From positions 1 through 64,000 of the forward strand of contig NZ_AEYW01000023.1 of assembly GCF_000192475.1 (NCBI RefSeq): a stretch of 64,000 bases of DNA, given 5' to 3'. Numbering within the stretch: position 1 is the stretch's first letter; the number at the start of each line of letters is the position of its first letter. The position numbers and the translations under genes are program-made. Shown here in pieces: positions 55,638-64,000 of the stretch. The notes under the pieces are model-generated. The model made no database searches, was not told the origin of the DNA, and saw only the letters and a program-made list of their open reading frames with translations. This DNA comes from Ruegeria conchae (lineage in GTDB: Bacteria; Pseudomonadota; Alphaproteobacteria; Rhodobacterales; Rhodobacteraceae).

Positions 55638-55832
55638 ATGCAGCATCTGGAAGAACAGATCGCCCATCTGACCCGCACGGTTGAAGAGCTGAACTCGGTC
55701 GTCACAAACCAACAGAGCGAGATCGACCGCCTGACCCGTCGTGTCGAGATGTTACTGCAGCGCGAGGCCGAACGGGCGCAGGAAGGCTCAGGCGGAGTTG
55801 TGTTCGGCGACGAACGTCCGCCGCATTATTGA
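55638..55832 (+). CDS. slyX: SlyX family protein
   Basis: A 64-aa coiled coil (LEEQIAHLTRTVEELNSVVTNQQSEIDRLTRRVEMLLQREAER) ending in the family's DERPPHY. Function is unclear. AAGGAGAG precedes the ATG. Confidence 0.88.
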   Translation: MQHLEEQIAHLTRTVEELNSVVTNQQSEIDRLTRRVEMLLQREAERAQEGSGGVVFGDERPPHY

Positions 55833-55836
55833 GTGA

Positions 55837-56208
55837 TCACAACCCCAGTGTCGATTTCACCGCATTGTCGACCACCCCGCCCAGAAGGGCGTTCTTGTCT
55901 GCGGCACAGCCCTCGGACAGAGCGGCAATGAAGGCTTCGCGCAGTTGGGCCTTTTCCTCGTCAGTGGCTGCATGATCCTCGATATTGATCTGGCGGTTGT
56001 AAAGCGACAGGGCCGTCATCTTTCCAACCACAGCCACGACAAATTCTTCGTCGCCATCAGCCTCTTCCGCAATCGATGCGCATGTATAGTGCATCACGGG
56101 CAAGGCATCCTGCACCAATTGCTCTGCAGAATCGTCAGCCACAGCAAATGTCGGAAGGACAAAAAGCGCGGCACAGGCGGTGGATTTGATGGAATTTTTC
56201 AGCATCAT
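55837..56208 (-). CDS. Secreted hypothetical protein
   Basis: A 123-aa protein with a signal peptide (LKNSIKSTACAALFVLPTFAVA, cleavage before DDSAEQ) and an acidic mature part with two cysteines. The SD GGAAG of the overlapping glycine-zipper gene end lies 6-7 nt before ATG 56208, which is preferred to GTG 56214. No family recognised. Confidence 0.65.
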   Translation of the reverse strand: MMLKNSIKSTACAALFVLPTFAVADDSAEQLVQDALPVMHYTCASIAEEADGDEEFVVAVVGKMTALSLYNRQINIEDHAATDEEKAQLREAFIAALSEGCAADKNALLGGVVDNAVKSTLGL

Positions 56209-56210
56209 GA

Positions 56211-56420
56211 TCACTTCCAGTTATGTCCGATAATCGCCCCGGCGACACCGCCGACCGCGGCCCCCTTGCCGTCTCCGACTAAAGCACCGACGCCTGCACC
56301 AACCAGAGCGCCAGTAACAGTATTTTTCTTCTTGTCGTCCGCTTGAACGGCTGTGGCCAACGCCAAAGCACATGCCACCGCTAGGCTAAGTGATCTGAAA
56401 TCAATACCTGAATTCGTCAT
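56211..56420 (-). CDS. Glycine-zipper envelope protein
   Basis: A 69-aa protein with a signal peptide (residues ~8-27) followed by a glycine-zipper repeat: TGALVGAGVGALVGDGKGAAVGGVAGAIIG. Such segments form membrane-inserting helices. It is just upstream of the secreted gene and probably co-transcribed with it. Confidence 0.8.
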   Translation of the reverse strand: MTNSGIDFRSLSLAVACALALATAVQADDKKKNTVTGALVGAGVGALVGDGKGAAVGGVAGAIIGHNWK

Positions 56421-56506
56421 TTCGGAACCCTCCTGTGAAATGACCTCTAAGGTTATTCAGTCAGCCTAGCTGGGCACATCGCTCAAGGCAACAATTCGGT
56501 TTGTGG

Positions 56507-59500
56507 TCAAACTTCCTCGATCTCCGAGATCCCCTCAAGCGATTTGAGGGCACCTTTGATCTGGGGATTGATCGCATAGTTTCGTCCCAGATCCAATTCG
56601 ACCTCACCCGGCAAACCGGGATCAAGCAGGCAGACGTAAACTGGGCCTTTGGCAGCCCTTTTGGCGTTGCTATCTGCGTCTTCCAACACTTTCGCCATGC
56701 TTGGCAAAACCTTTGAATCTTCCACAAATACACGCAGGCCTGTGGCCCCAGCCTCGGCGACCACCACGTCGACCGGACCAACTGACCGACCCAACAGCTT
56801 GAGCTGATCCGCCTCCATCGTCGCTTCGGCGGTCAGCACCACCTGCGCGCCGGTTTCCAGAAACTCTCGGGATTTCTCTAGTGTTTCTGAAAATAGCGTG
56901 ACCTCGAATGCTCCGGTGGGGTCAGAGAGCTGAGCAAATGCGAACCGATTGCCACGCGCCGACTTTCGCTCTTGCCGTCCGGCGACGACACCGGCCATCT
57001 TTGCAATAAACGGACCAGAGCGCGCCTTTTCAGTCACCTGATCTAGTGTCAGCACCTGTTTTCGCTTCAATGCAGGCATATAATCATCCAGCGGATGGCC
57101 GGACAGATAGAACCCGATGGCCTTGAATTCTTCGCTCAATCTCTCGGCGGGCAGCCAATCTGGTGCGGGTGACAGCCGAGGTTCGGGCAGGTCATCTCCT
57201 GCTTCACCAAACAGCGACACCTGGTTTGAGTTTTTCTGATCGTGGATGGCGGCTGAATATTGCACCAGCGGGTCCAGGCTTTCAAACACGCGACGGCGGT
57301 TCTTGTCGAGTTCATCGAACGCACCGGCACGCGCCAGCATCTCTAGCGGGCGCTTGCCGACTTTTTTCAGATCAACACGGCGAGCAAAATCGAAGAGGTT
57401 CACAAATGGCTTATCCGCGCGCCCATCGACGACGAGGTTCATCGCCTCAACACCCACGTTTTTCAGCGCACCCAGCGCATAGACCAGATGTCCTTCCACC
57501 ACGTCAAACGTCGCCTGGGATCGGTTCACGCAGGGCGGCACATAGGGCAGTTCCAGTCCCTTTCGGACCTCTTCGAAATAGACAGCCAGCTTGTCGGTCA
57601 GATGGATATCGCAGTTCATGACGCCCGCCATGAACTCGACCGGATGGTTGGCCTTCAGCCAGCCGGTCTGGTAGCTGACGACCGCATAGGCGGCAGCGTG
57701 GGATTTGTTGAAACCATAGTTGGCGAACTTTTCCAGCAGGTCGAAGACCTCGGAGGCCTTCTTGGCGTCAACCCCATTCTCGCCCGCACCCTTTTCGAAT
57801 TTGGGGCGTTCGGCGTCCATCGCCTCTTTAATCTTCTTGCCCATAGCACGCCGCAGAAGGTCGGCACCGCCTAGGCTGTACCCCGCCATGACCTGCGCGA
57901 TCTGCATCACCTGTTCCTGATAGACGATGATGCCTTGGGTTTCCTCAAGGATATGGTCGATCAGAGGATGTACGGATTCGATCTTGCGCAGCCCGTTCTT
58001 GACCTCGCAATAGGTCGGGATGTTCTCCATCGGGCCGGGACGATAGAGCGCCACAAGGGCCACGATGTCCTCAATGCAGGTGGGTTTCATACGCTTGAGC
58101 GCATCCATCATGCCCGAGGATTCCACCTGGAACACCGCCACGGTCTTGGCCGCCGAATAGAGCTTGTATGTCGCCTCATCATCCAGCGGGATGGCGTTGA
58201 TCTGGTTCTCGGCACCTTCGGCGGGTTCATAGAGTTCAGTGCCATCGGCAGCGATATGCAAATCCCGCCCAGACTTGAAGATCAAATCCATAGCATTCTG
58301 GATCACAGTCAGCGTTTTCAGGCCCAGAAAGTCGAATTTTACTAACCCGGCCTGTTCTACCCATTTCATGTTGAACTGGGTCGCGGGCATGTCCGAGCGC
58401 GGATCCTGATAGATCGGCACCAGTGCATCCAAAGGACGGTCGCCAATCACCACACCAGCCGCGTGGGTTGAGGCGTTGCGCAGCAATCCTTCGACCTGCT
58501 GGCCGTAAGTTAAAAGCCGGTCGACAACTTCTTCGCTGCGTGCCTCTTCCCGTAGGCGCGGTTCATCCTTCAATGCCTTTTCAATGGAAACGGGTTTAAC
58601 GCCTTCGACCGGGATCATCTTGGAAAGTCGATCCACCTGCCCGTAGGGCATTTGCAGGACCCGCCCGATATCACGCACGGCAGCTTTCGACAGGAGTGCA
58701 CCGAAGGTGATAATCTGACCTACCTTGTCGCGCCCGTATTTCTGCTGCACATAGCGGATCACCTCTTCGCGGCGGTCCATGCAGAAATCGATATCAAAGT
58801 CTGGCATCGAGACCCGCTCGGGGTTCAGGAACCGTTCGAACAGCAGCGAATAACGTAGTGGGTCAAGGTCGGTAATCGTCAGCGCATAGGCCACCAGCGA
58901 GCCCGCACCCGAGCCACGTCCCGGGCCAACCGGGATGTCTTCATCCTTTGCCCATTGGATAAAGTCGGCAACGATCAGGAAATAGCCGGGGAACCCCATG
59001 CCTTCAATGATGTCGAGTTCGAAATCCAGACGCTCTTGATATTCTTCCGGTGTCACCGCATGCGGGATCACCGCCAGACGCTTCTGCAGGCCCTCATTCG
59101 CAATGCGGCGCAATTCTGCCACTTCGTCATCAGCAAATTTTGGCAGGATCGGATCGCGGCGATAGGCCATAAACGCGCAGCGCTTGGCGATCTCAATCGT
59201 GTTTTCAATCGCCTCGGGCAGATCGGCAAACAGGGTCGCCATCTCTTGCTGCGACTTGAAATAGTGCTGTGCGGTCAGGCGGCGGCGGCCTTCCTGCTGG
59301 TCAACATAGGCACCTTCGGCGATACAGATCAGCGCGTCATGCGCCTCATACATGTCCGTGGTCGGGAAATAGACGTCGTTTGTGGCGACCAGCGGCAGGT
59401 TCTTGGCATAAGCCATCTCGACATGGCCGCGCTCGGTCAGGCGTTCGGCCTCGGGCTGACCATCTTCACCTGGGTGACGCTGCAGTTCGACATATAGCCT

Positions 59501-60007
59501 GTCTGGGAACATCGCGGCCAGTCGATCCATCAGAGCCTCGGCCGCTGGGCGCTGGCCTTGTTGCAACGACATCCCAACCGGCCCATCTGGCCCACCCGTC
59601 AAGCAGATCAAGCCGTCCGAGTGCTTTGACAATTCGTCTAATGTAACCTGCGGCAACTGCCCGCCCTTGTCCACGTAAAGGCACGAGCTGAGCTTCATCA
59701 GGTTTTCATAACCGACCTCGGATTGTGCCAGAAGAAGCAAGGGCGCAGGCGCCTTCGGCTTCTCACCCGGCTGTGCTTGTACGTAGGTCAGATCAACTTG
59801 ACAGCCCATAATCGGCTGAATGCCCGCCCCGCTGGCGGTCACGGCGAACTCCAGCGCCGAGAACATGGAATTGGTGTCGGTCACCGCAACGGCGGGCATT
59901 TCCATCTTCTCGCAAAGACCCGGCAGCTTTTTTAGCCGCACGGCACCTTCAAGCAGAGAATATTCGGTGTGAACGCGGAGGTGAATGAATCGGGGATGGC
60001 TGCTCAT
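56507..60007 (-). CDS. dnaE: DNA polymerase III alpha subunit
   Basis: A 1166-aa replicative C-family polymerase. The N-terminal PHP domain begins HLRVHTEYSLLEGA, and the catalytic palm has PDFDIDFCMDRR near residues 400-411. The C-terminal OB-fold and beta-clamp-binding region follow. Length fits DnaE1. It is an isolated gene on the minus strand. Confidence 0.96.
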   Translation of the reverse strand: MSSHPRFIHLRVHTEYSLLEGAVRLKKLPGLCEKMEMPAVAVTDTNSMFSALEFAVTASGAGIQPIMGCQVDLTYVQAQPGEKPKAPAPLLLLAQSEVGYENLMKLSSCLYVDKGGQLPQVTLDELSKHSDGLICLTGGPDGPVGMSLQQGQRPAAEALMDRLAAMFPDRLYVELQRHPGEDGQPEAERLTERGHVEMAYAKNLPLVATNDVYFPTTDMYEAHDALICIAEGAYVDQQEGRRRLTAQHYFKSQQEMATLFADLPEAIENTIEIAKRCAFMAYRRDPILPKFADDEVAELRRIANEGLQKRLAVIPHAVTPEEYQERLDFELDIIEGMGFPGYFLIVADFIQWAKDEDIPVGPGRGSGAGSLVAYALTITDLDPLRYSLLFERFLNPERVSMPDFDIDFCMDRREEVIRYVQQKYGRDKVGQIITFGALLSKAAVRDIGRVLQMPYGQVDRLSKMIPVEGVKPVSIEKALKDEPRLREEARSEEVVDRLLTYGQQVEGLLRNASTHAAGVVIGDRPLDALVPIYQDPRSDMPATQFNMKWVEQAGLVKFDFLGLKTLTVIQNAMDLIFKSGRDLHIAADGTELYEPAEGAENQINAIPLDDEATYKLYSAAKTVAVFQVESSGMMDALKRMKPTCIEDIVALVALYRPGPMENIPTYCEVKNGLRKIESVHPLIDHILEETQGIIVYQEQVMQIAQVMAGYSLGGADLLRRAMGKKIKEAMDAERPKFEKGAGENGVDAKKASEVFDLLEKFANYGFNKSHAAAYAVVSYQTGWLKANHPVEFMAGVMNCDIHLTDKLAVYFEEVRKGLELPYVPPCVNRSQATFDVVEGHLVYALGALKNVGVEAMNLVVDGRADKPFVNLFDFARRVDLKKVGKRPLEMLARAGAFDELDKNRRRVFESLDPLVQYSAAIHDQKNSNQVSLFGEAGDDLPEPRLSPAPDWLPAERLSEEFKAIGFYLSGHPLDDYMPALKRKQVLTLDQVTEKARSGPFIAKMAGVVAGRQERKSARGNRFAFAQLSDPTGAFEVTLFSETLEKSREFLETGAQVVLTAEATMEADQLKLLGRSVGPVDVVVAEAGATGLRVFVEDSKVLPSMAKVLEDADSNAKRAAKGPVYVCLLDPGLPGEVELDLGRNYAINPQIKGALKSLEGISEIEEV

Positions 60008-60351
60008 TCCTGCAAGCTATCCCAGCAAACAGGGATGCAAAAGCAGGAACCCACCCCATGGATTCGGCAAAATAATCGCGCGGATTATTCGGATATTTCT
60101 GAAGGTGCTTCTGAACTCCCGCAAGCCCGATCCAAGAAAATACTTTAATTTCAGAGCACTGAACGATAGATAGATGCGGCAATTGACCACAATTCGCGCC
60201 ATATGATGTATCACAGAGACAGTTTTTCTTGCCAGATCGCACAGCCTGTTTCTAACATCAGATGGCAAGCTACACGCCCGCCACTCTTTCTACGTCGCAT
60301 CGAAGGAGAGCATCCAAAGGGCGCAACTGGGTAACGCGACGGGTTTCACTC
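60008..60351. other. Divergent dnaE/xdhA intergenic region (344 bp)
   Basis: No gene supported. It presumably holds the promoters for dnaE and xdhA. The short frame on the minus strand (60017-60268) is not protein-like. No operator repeat was spotted. Confidence 0.5.
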
Positions 60352-61713
60352 ATGAATATCACGTTTCTTCTGAACGGAGAGACAGTGGAGCTGGAGGATA
60401 TCGATCCGACGGCGACCTTGCTGGATTGGTTGCGCGAGGATCGCGGCCTTACCGGCACCAAAGAGGGCTGCAACGAAGGTGATTGCGGAGCCTGCACTGT
60501 CATGGTGTCCGATGAGGACGGTGCCAAGGCGGTGAATTCCTGCATCATGTTCCTGCCGCAACTTCACGGTAAAGCGGTGCGCACTGTCGAAGGCGCGAGC
60601 GGCCCAGATGGAGACGCTCACCCGGTTCAGAAGACAATGGTGGATCTGCATGGCTCTCAATGCGGGTTCTGTACGCCTGGCTTTGTGATGTCGATGGTGG
60701 CAAGTCACACCAATGGCGCGACGGATCACGACACTCAACTGGCCGGTAACCTGTGTCGCTGCACGGGCTATGCACCAATCATCCGGGCGGCTGAGGCCGC
60801 CGAAGCACATCCAGTTCCCGTGTGGGTCAAAGATAAGCCGGTGTCTATCCAGTCGACCCCTGCCAGGTTGCCTGGTTCGTCGGATGAACTCGCCAAGATT
60901 TACTCTGAAAATCCAGATGCTACTTTAGTTGCCGGGGCAACGGATGTCGGACTTTGGGTCACGAAGCAGCTGCGCGACCTTGATCCCGTAATCTTTCTTA
61001 ATCGTTGTGAAGATCTGAAAGAGATCACGATCAACGATGAAGAAATCCGCTTTGGCGCAATGGTCGACATGAACCGCATGGGCGATGCGCTTGCCGATCT
61101 GCATCCGTCTTATGCAGAAATGGTTCGGCGCTATGCCAGCGTTCAGGTCCGAAACGCGGCAACAGTTGGTGGCAACATCGCCAATGGCTCGCCCATCGGA
61201 GATAACCCTCCTGCCCTTATTGCTTTGGGAGCAACACTGCACCTGCGCAAGGGTGACGCCCGCCGGTCAATCCTTTTGGAAGAGTTCTTCATTGACTACG
61301 GCAAACAAGATCGCGCGCCGGGCGAGTTTGTCGAGGCCGTCAGCTTCCCGCGTCAGGCTGATCGGTTGAAGTGCTACAAACTCAGCAAACGGTTCGATCA
61401 GGATATCTCGGCCGTTTGTGGGTGTTTCAACATCACCGTAACCAACGGCACAGTCGAACAGGTTCGCGTTGCTTTTGGCGGCATGGCTGGAACTCCAAAA
61501 CGTGCAACGGCAGTCGAGGCTGCGCTAACCGGCCAGCCATGGACGCGCGAAACAATTAACGCCGCATTGCCTGCTTTTGCGGAAGATTACGCGCCGATGA
61601 CCGATATGCGGGCCTCGGCCACGTATCGTCTGGAAACAGCCAAGGCGATGCTTGTCAGATACTACAACGAAGATCAGGGCAAACTGTCCAATGTACTGGA
61701 GGTGTCGGCATGA
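60352..61713 (+). CDS. xdhA: Xanthine dehydrogenase small subunit (Fe-S and FAD)
   Basis: A 453-aa subunit. The first [2Fe-2S] domain has [11 protein letters not shown] and C at the end of the strand (about residues 40-62). The second has CGFCTPGF and LCRCTGY (about 103-142). A FAD-binding CO-dehydrogenase-type domain starts near residue 180 ([17 protein letters not shown]). It passes electrons from the Mo site to NAD+. ATG 60352 gives the usual NITFLLNGE start; GTT codons upstream to 60262 are not included. Confidence 0.93.
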   Translation: MNITFLLNGETVELEDIDPTATLLDWLREDRGLTGTKEGCNEGDCGACTVMVSDEDGAKAVNSCIMFLPQLHGKAVRTVEGASGPDGDAHPVQKTMVDLHGSQCGFCTPGFVMSMVASHTNGATDHDTQLAGNLCRCTGYAPIIRAAEAAEAHPVPVWVKDKPVSIQSTPARLPGSSDELAKIYSENPDATLVAGATDVGLWVTKQLRDLDPVIFLNRCEDLKEITINDEEIRFGAMVDMNRMGDALADLHPSYAEMVRRYASVQVRNAATVGGNIANGSPIGDNPPALIALGATLHLRKGDARRSILLEEFFIDYGKQDRAPGEFVEAVSFPRQADRLKCYKLSKRFDQDISAVCGCFNITVTNGTVEQVRVAFGGMAGTPKRATAVEAALTGQPWTRETINAALPAFAEDYAPMTDMRASATYRLETAKAMLVRYYNEDQGKLSNVLEVSA

Positions 61714-64000
61714 GTGTCGCCAAATCCCTTCCGCACGACACTGGACCACTGCATGTGGCCGGTACAGCGCGCTATGTCGACGACATCCCGACACCAAAGG
61801 GATCGTTGCACCTGGCGTTCGGACTAAGCCCGATCGCCAAAGGTAAAATCAGCGCCATGGATCTGTCTGCCGTAAAGGCTGCTGACGGTGTGGAGACGGT
61901 GATCACCGCTGATGACCTGCCCTTTGCAAACGACGTATCCCCATCAATCCACGACGAGCCGCTTTTGTCGGATGGAACGGTGCACTATATCGGTCAACCG
62001 GTATTTCTGGTCGTCGCCACCAGCCATCTGGCTGCCAGAAAAGCGGCCCGGCTGGGCAAGATCGACTATGCCGAGGAAGCACCGATTCTGACAGTCGAGG
62101 AGGCCCTTGCCGCTGACAGCCGATTCGAGGACGGCCCGCGTATCTACGCCAAGGGCGATGCAGAGGCCGCCATCGCAGGTGCGGCTCATATCGTCGAAGA
62201 TACGTTTGAGATCGGTGGGCAGGAACATTTCTATCTGGAAAGTCAGGCAGCCCTGGCAGTGCCGAATGAAGGCGCGGATATGCTAGTGCATAGTTCGACT
62301 CAGCACCCGACCGAGATACAGCACAAGGTAGCCGATGCACTGGGTGTTCCCATGCACGCAGTCCGGGTTGAAACACGGCGGATGGGCGGAGGTTTTGGCG
62401 GCAAGGAGAGCCAAGGCAACGCTTTGGCCGTCGCCTGCGCCATCGCCGCACGTGCGACTGGCAAGGCCTGCAAGATGCGCTATGATCGTGATGACGATAT
62501 GACGATCACGGGCAAGCGCCATGGCTTCCGGATTTCGTATAAAGCCGGGTTCGATGAAAACGGACATATTCAGGGCGTTTCCTTTTTACACTATGCCTTG
62601 TGCGGTTGGGCGCAGGATCTGTCTCTTCCGGTTGCAGATCGCGCCATGCTGCATGCGGACAATTCCTATTTGCTGCCAAATGCCCGGATCGAAAGCCATC
62701 GGCTGAAGACCAACATCCAGTCTGCCACGGCCTATCGTGGGTTTGGCGGCCCGCAAGGGATCGTTGGGATTGAACGTGTGATGGACCACGCGTCGCATGT
62801 TATGGGGCTGGACCCGATCGAGCTGCGCCGCCGGAACTACTATGAACCGGCGCATGAGGTGGCCGATCCCCCGGTTGCTCAGAAACCTCTGGGCCATCCT
62901 GACCCGCATGACGACCTCACCAGCCGAGGCGCGGTCGAGATGGGCGATGCACCGGTTCGCCCGGTACCCGCAGGCGGCAACACCACGCCTTATGGGATGG
63001 AAGTCAGCGATTGCGAACTGCATGGCATGACAACAGCTTTGCTGAAGTCTAGCGACTATGCCGCCCGTAAGCAGGCGGTTGACGCGTGGAATGCCGAGAA
63101 TAGCGTGATCAAGAAGGGAATCGGTTTTTCCCCGGTGAAGTTTGGCATTTCCTTTACACTGACCCACCTGAACCAAGCCGGTGCGCTGGTGCATGTTTAT
63201 CAGGACGGCTCGGTCCACCTGAACCACGGTGGCACTGAGATGGGCCAGGGGTTGTTCCAGAAGGTCGCTCAGGTTGCAGCGTCGCGTTTTGGCATACCAC
63301 TTGAGCTGGTGAAAATTACCGCCACCGATACGGCCAAGGTACCGAATACATCTGCCACCGCGGCCTCGTCAGGAAGTGACCTGAACGGCATGGCGGTCAA
63401 AGCAGCCTGCGACACCATCCGTGACAGGATGGCGGATTATCTGGCGGAACGACATCAGGCCGACCCCACGATCGTGACATTTGCGGACGGGCAAGTTTCA
63501 GTAGGCGAAGAAAGCTATAGCTTCGCCGAAGCCGCAGCGTTGGCCTATCAGGGGCGCATCAGCCTGTCCGCAACCGGATTCTATAAAACTCCGAAGGTCG
63601 AATGGGACCGGATCAAAGGCCATGGGCGCCCCTTCTTTTACTTTGCCTATGGCGCAGCCATCACTGAGGTGGCTGTCGATACACTGACCGGTGAAAACCG
63701 TATCTTGCGCACCGATATCCTGCATGATGCGGGCGCGTCCCTGAACCCGGCGTTGGATATCGGGCAGGTCGAGGGTGCTTATGTTCAGGGCGCGGGCTGG
63801 CTGACGACAGAAGAACTGGTCTGGGACGGCAAAGGCAGTCTACGCACGCACGCACCATCCACCTACAAGATACCGGCCTGTTCTGACCGACCCGATATTT
63901 TCAATGTCGCGCTTTGGGATGGAGAGAATCGTGAGGACACGATCTATCGTTCGAAAGCGGTTGGCGAGCCACCCTTCAATCTTGGCATATCAGCTTGGTT
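61710..64000 (+). CDS. xdhB: Xanthine dehydrogenase large subunit (partial, runs off window)
   Basis: About 763 codons are visible of a molybdopterin-binding subunit (family length about 780-800 aa). It starts [26 protein letters not shown]. The GGGFGGKES loop (about residues 229-237) and the [10 protein letters not shown] segment (about 346-355) belong to the Mo-cofactor site. It overlaps xdhA by ATGA. It hydroxylates hypoxanthine and xanthine to urate. xdhC is expected downstream but is outside the window. Confidence 0.93.
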   Translation, partial: MSVAKSLPHDTGPLHVAGTARYVDDIPTPKGSLHLAFGLSPIAKGKISAMDLSAVKAADGVETVITADDLPFANDVSPSIHDEPLLSDGTVHYIGQPVFLVVATSHLAARKAARLGKIDYAEEAPILTVEEALAADSRFEDGPRIYAKGDAEAAIAGAAHIVEDTFEIGGQEHFYLESQAALAVPNEGADMLVHSSTQHPTEIQHKVADALGVPMHAVRVETRRMGGGFGGKESQGNALAVACAIAARATGKACKMRYDRDDDMTITGKRHGFRISYKAGFDENGHIQGVSFLHYALCGWAQDLSLPVADRAMLHADNSYLLPNARIESHRLKTNIQSATAYRGFGGPQGIVGIERVMDHASHVMGLDPIELRRRNYYEPAHEVADPPVAQKPLGHPDPHDDLTSRGAVEMGDAPVRPVPAGGNTTPYGMEVSDCELHGMTTALLKSSDYAARKQAVDAWNAENSVIKKGIGFSPVKFGISFTLTHLNQAGALVHVYQDGSVHLNHGGTEMGQGLFQKVAQVAASRFGIPLELVKITATDTAKVPNTSATAASSGSDLNGMAVKAACDTIRDRMADYLAERHQADPTIVTFADGQVSVGEESYSFAEAAALAYQGRISLSATGFYKTPKVEWDRIKGHGRPFFYFAYGAAITEVAVDTLTGENRILRTDILHDAGASLNPALDIGQVEGAYVQGAGWLTTEELVWDGKGSLRTHAPSTYKIPACSDRPDIFNVALWDGENREDTIYRSKAVGEPPFNLGISAW

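Noticed and set aside
1-64000. CRISPR array
   Set aside because: No regularly spaced repeat-spacer series seen anywhere in the window.

Overview
The window looks like a chromosomal segment of a marine alphaproteobacterium of the Roseobacter group (Rhodobacteraceae). This rests on recognised families and gene order: gapR (DUF2312), TRAP transporters, a hisS-hisZ-hisG block, class II (B12-dependent) ribonucleotide reductase, NDUFA12 next to an MlaD-like protein and a DUF2155 protein, and a small/large-subunit xanthine dehydrogenase pair. Ruegeria, Phaeobacter or a relative is likely, but I cannot name the species from sequence alone.

Layout. 1-4 kb: gatB tail with terminator, pepT, small hypothetical genes, tRNA-Thr(UGU). 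4-13 kb: a catabolic island of seven co-oriented genes (TRAP transporter dctQ-dctM-dctP, M81/MlrC-like metalloenzyme, D-threonine-aldolase-like PLP enzyme, PfkB sugar kinase, RidA), with a divergent RpiR-type regulator whose intergenic region carries three copies of a TGTAAC-type operator. The island lies between a broken 3' copy of gapR and the intact gapR, in direct orientation. 14-16.4 kb: a persulfide/sulfur operon (MBL persulfide dioxygenase-like, two half-size YeeE/YedE transporters, a DUF442-type sulfurtransferase). 16.4-23 kb: a FliM-like protein, a transporter-linked sensor kinase with a small membrane protein and a CheY-like regulator, an XRE/ScfR-like regulator and a PAS-LuxR regulator. 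23-29.5 kb: housekeeping (accB-accC, aat, NDUFA12-mlaD-DUF2155, a second Rid protein, clpP, clpX).

29.5-38 kb: an ArsR regulator with the two cysteines (C42, C108) of persulfide sensors of the BigR/SqrR type, an entericidin-like lipoprotein, a gene-poor stretch with strong RNA structure on the minus strand, a small secreted protein that appears to use an ATT start codon, a membrane protein, and an RND efflux pump. 38.8-49.4 kb: an accessory segment bounded by a 24-bp exact inverted repeat. It holds a DEDDh exonuclease, a LysR regulator and a tightly overlapping six-gene operon (GcvT-fold methyltransferase, acyl-CoA ligase, enoyl-CoA hydratase, second acyl-CoA ligase, aldehyde dehydrogenase, second enoyl-CoA hydratase), then an IS3-family remnant and an XRE regulator. 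49.4-64 kb: nrdJ, DUF1489, hisG-hisZ-hisS, slyX, two small envelope proteins, dnaE, and xdhA-xdhB running off the end.

The two accessory operons (4.4-11.2 kb and 41-48.5 kb) are the most interesting parts. Both combine familiar enzyme families in arrangements for which I cannot name a substrate, and each has a dedicated divergent regulator with visible operator-like palindromes.
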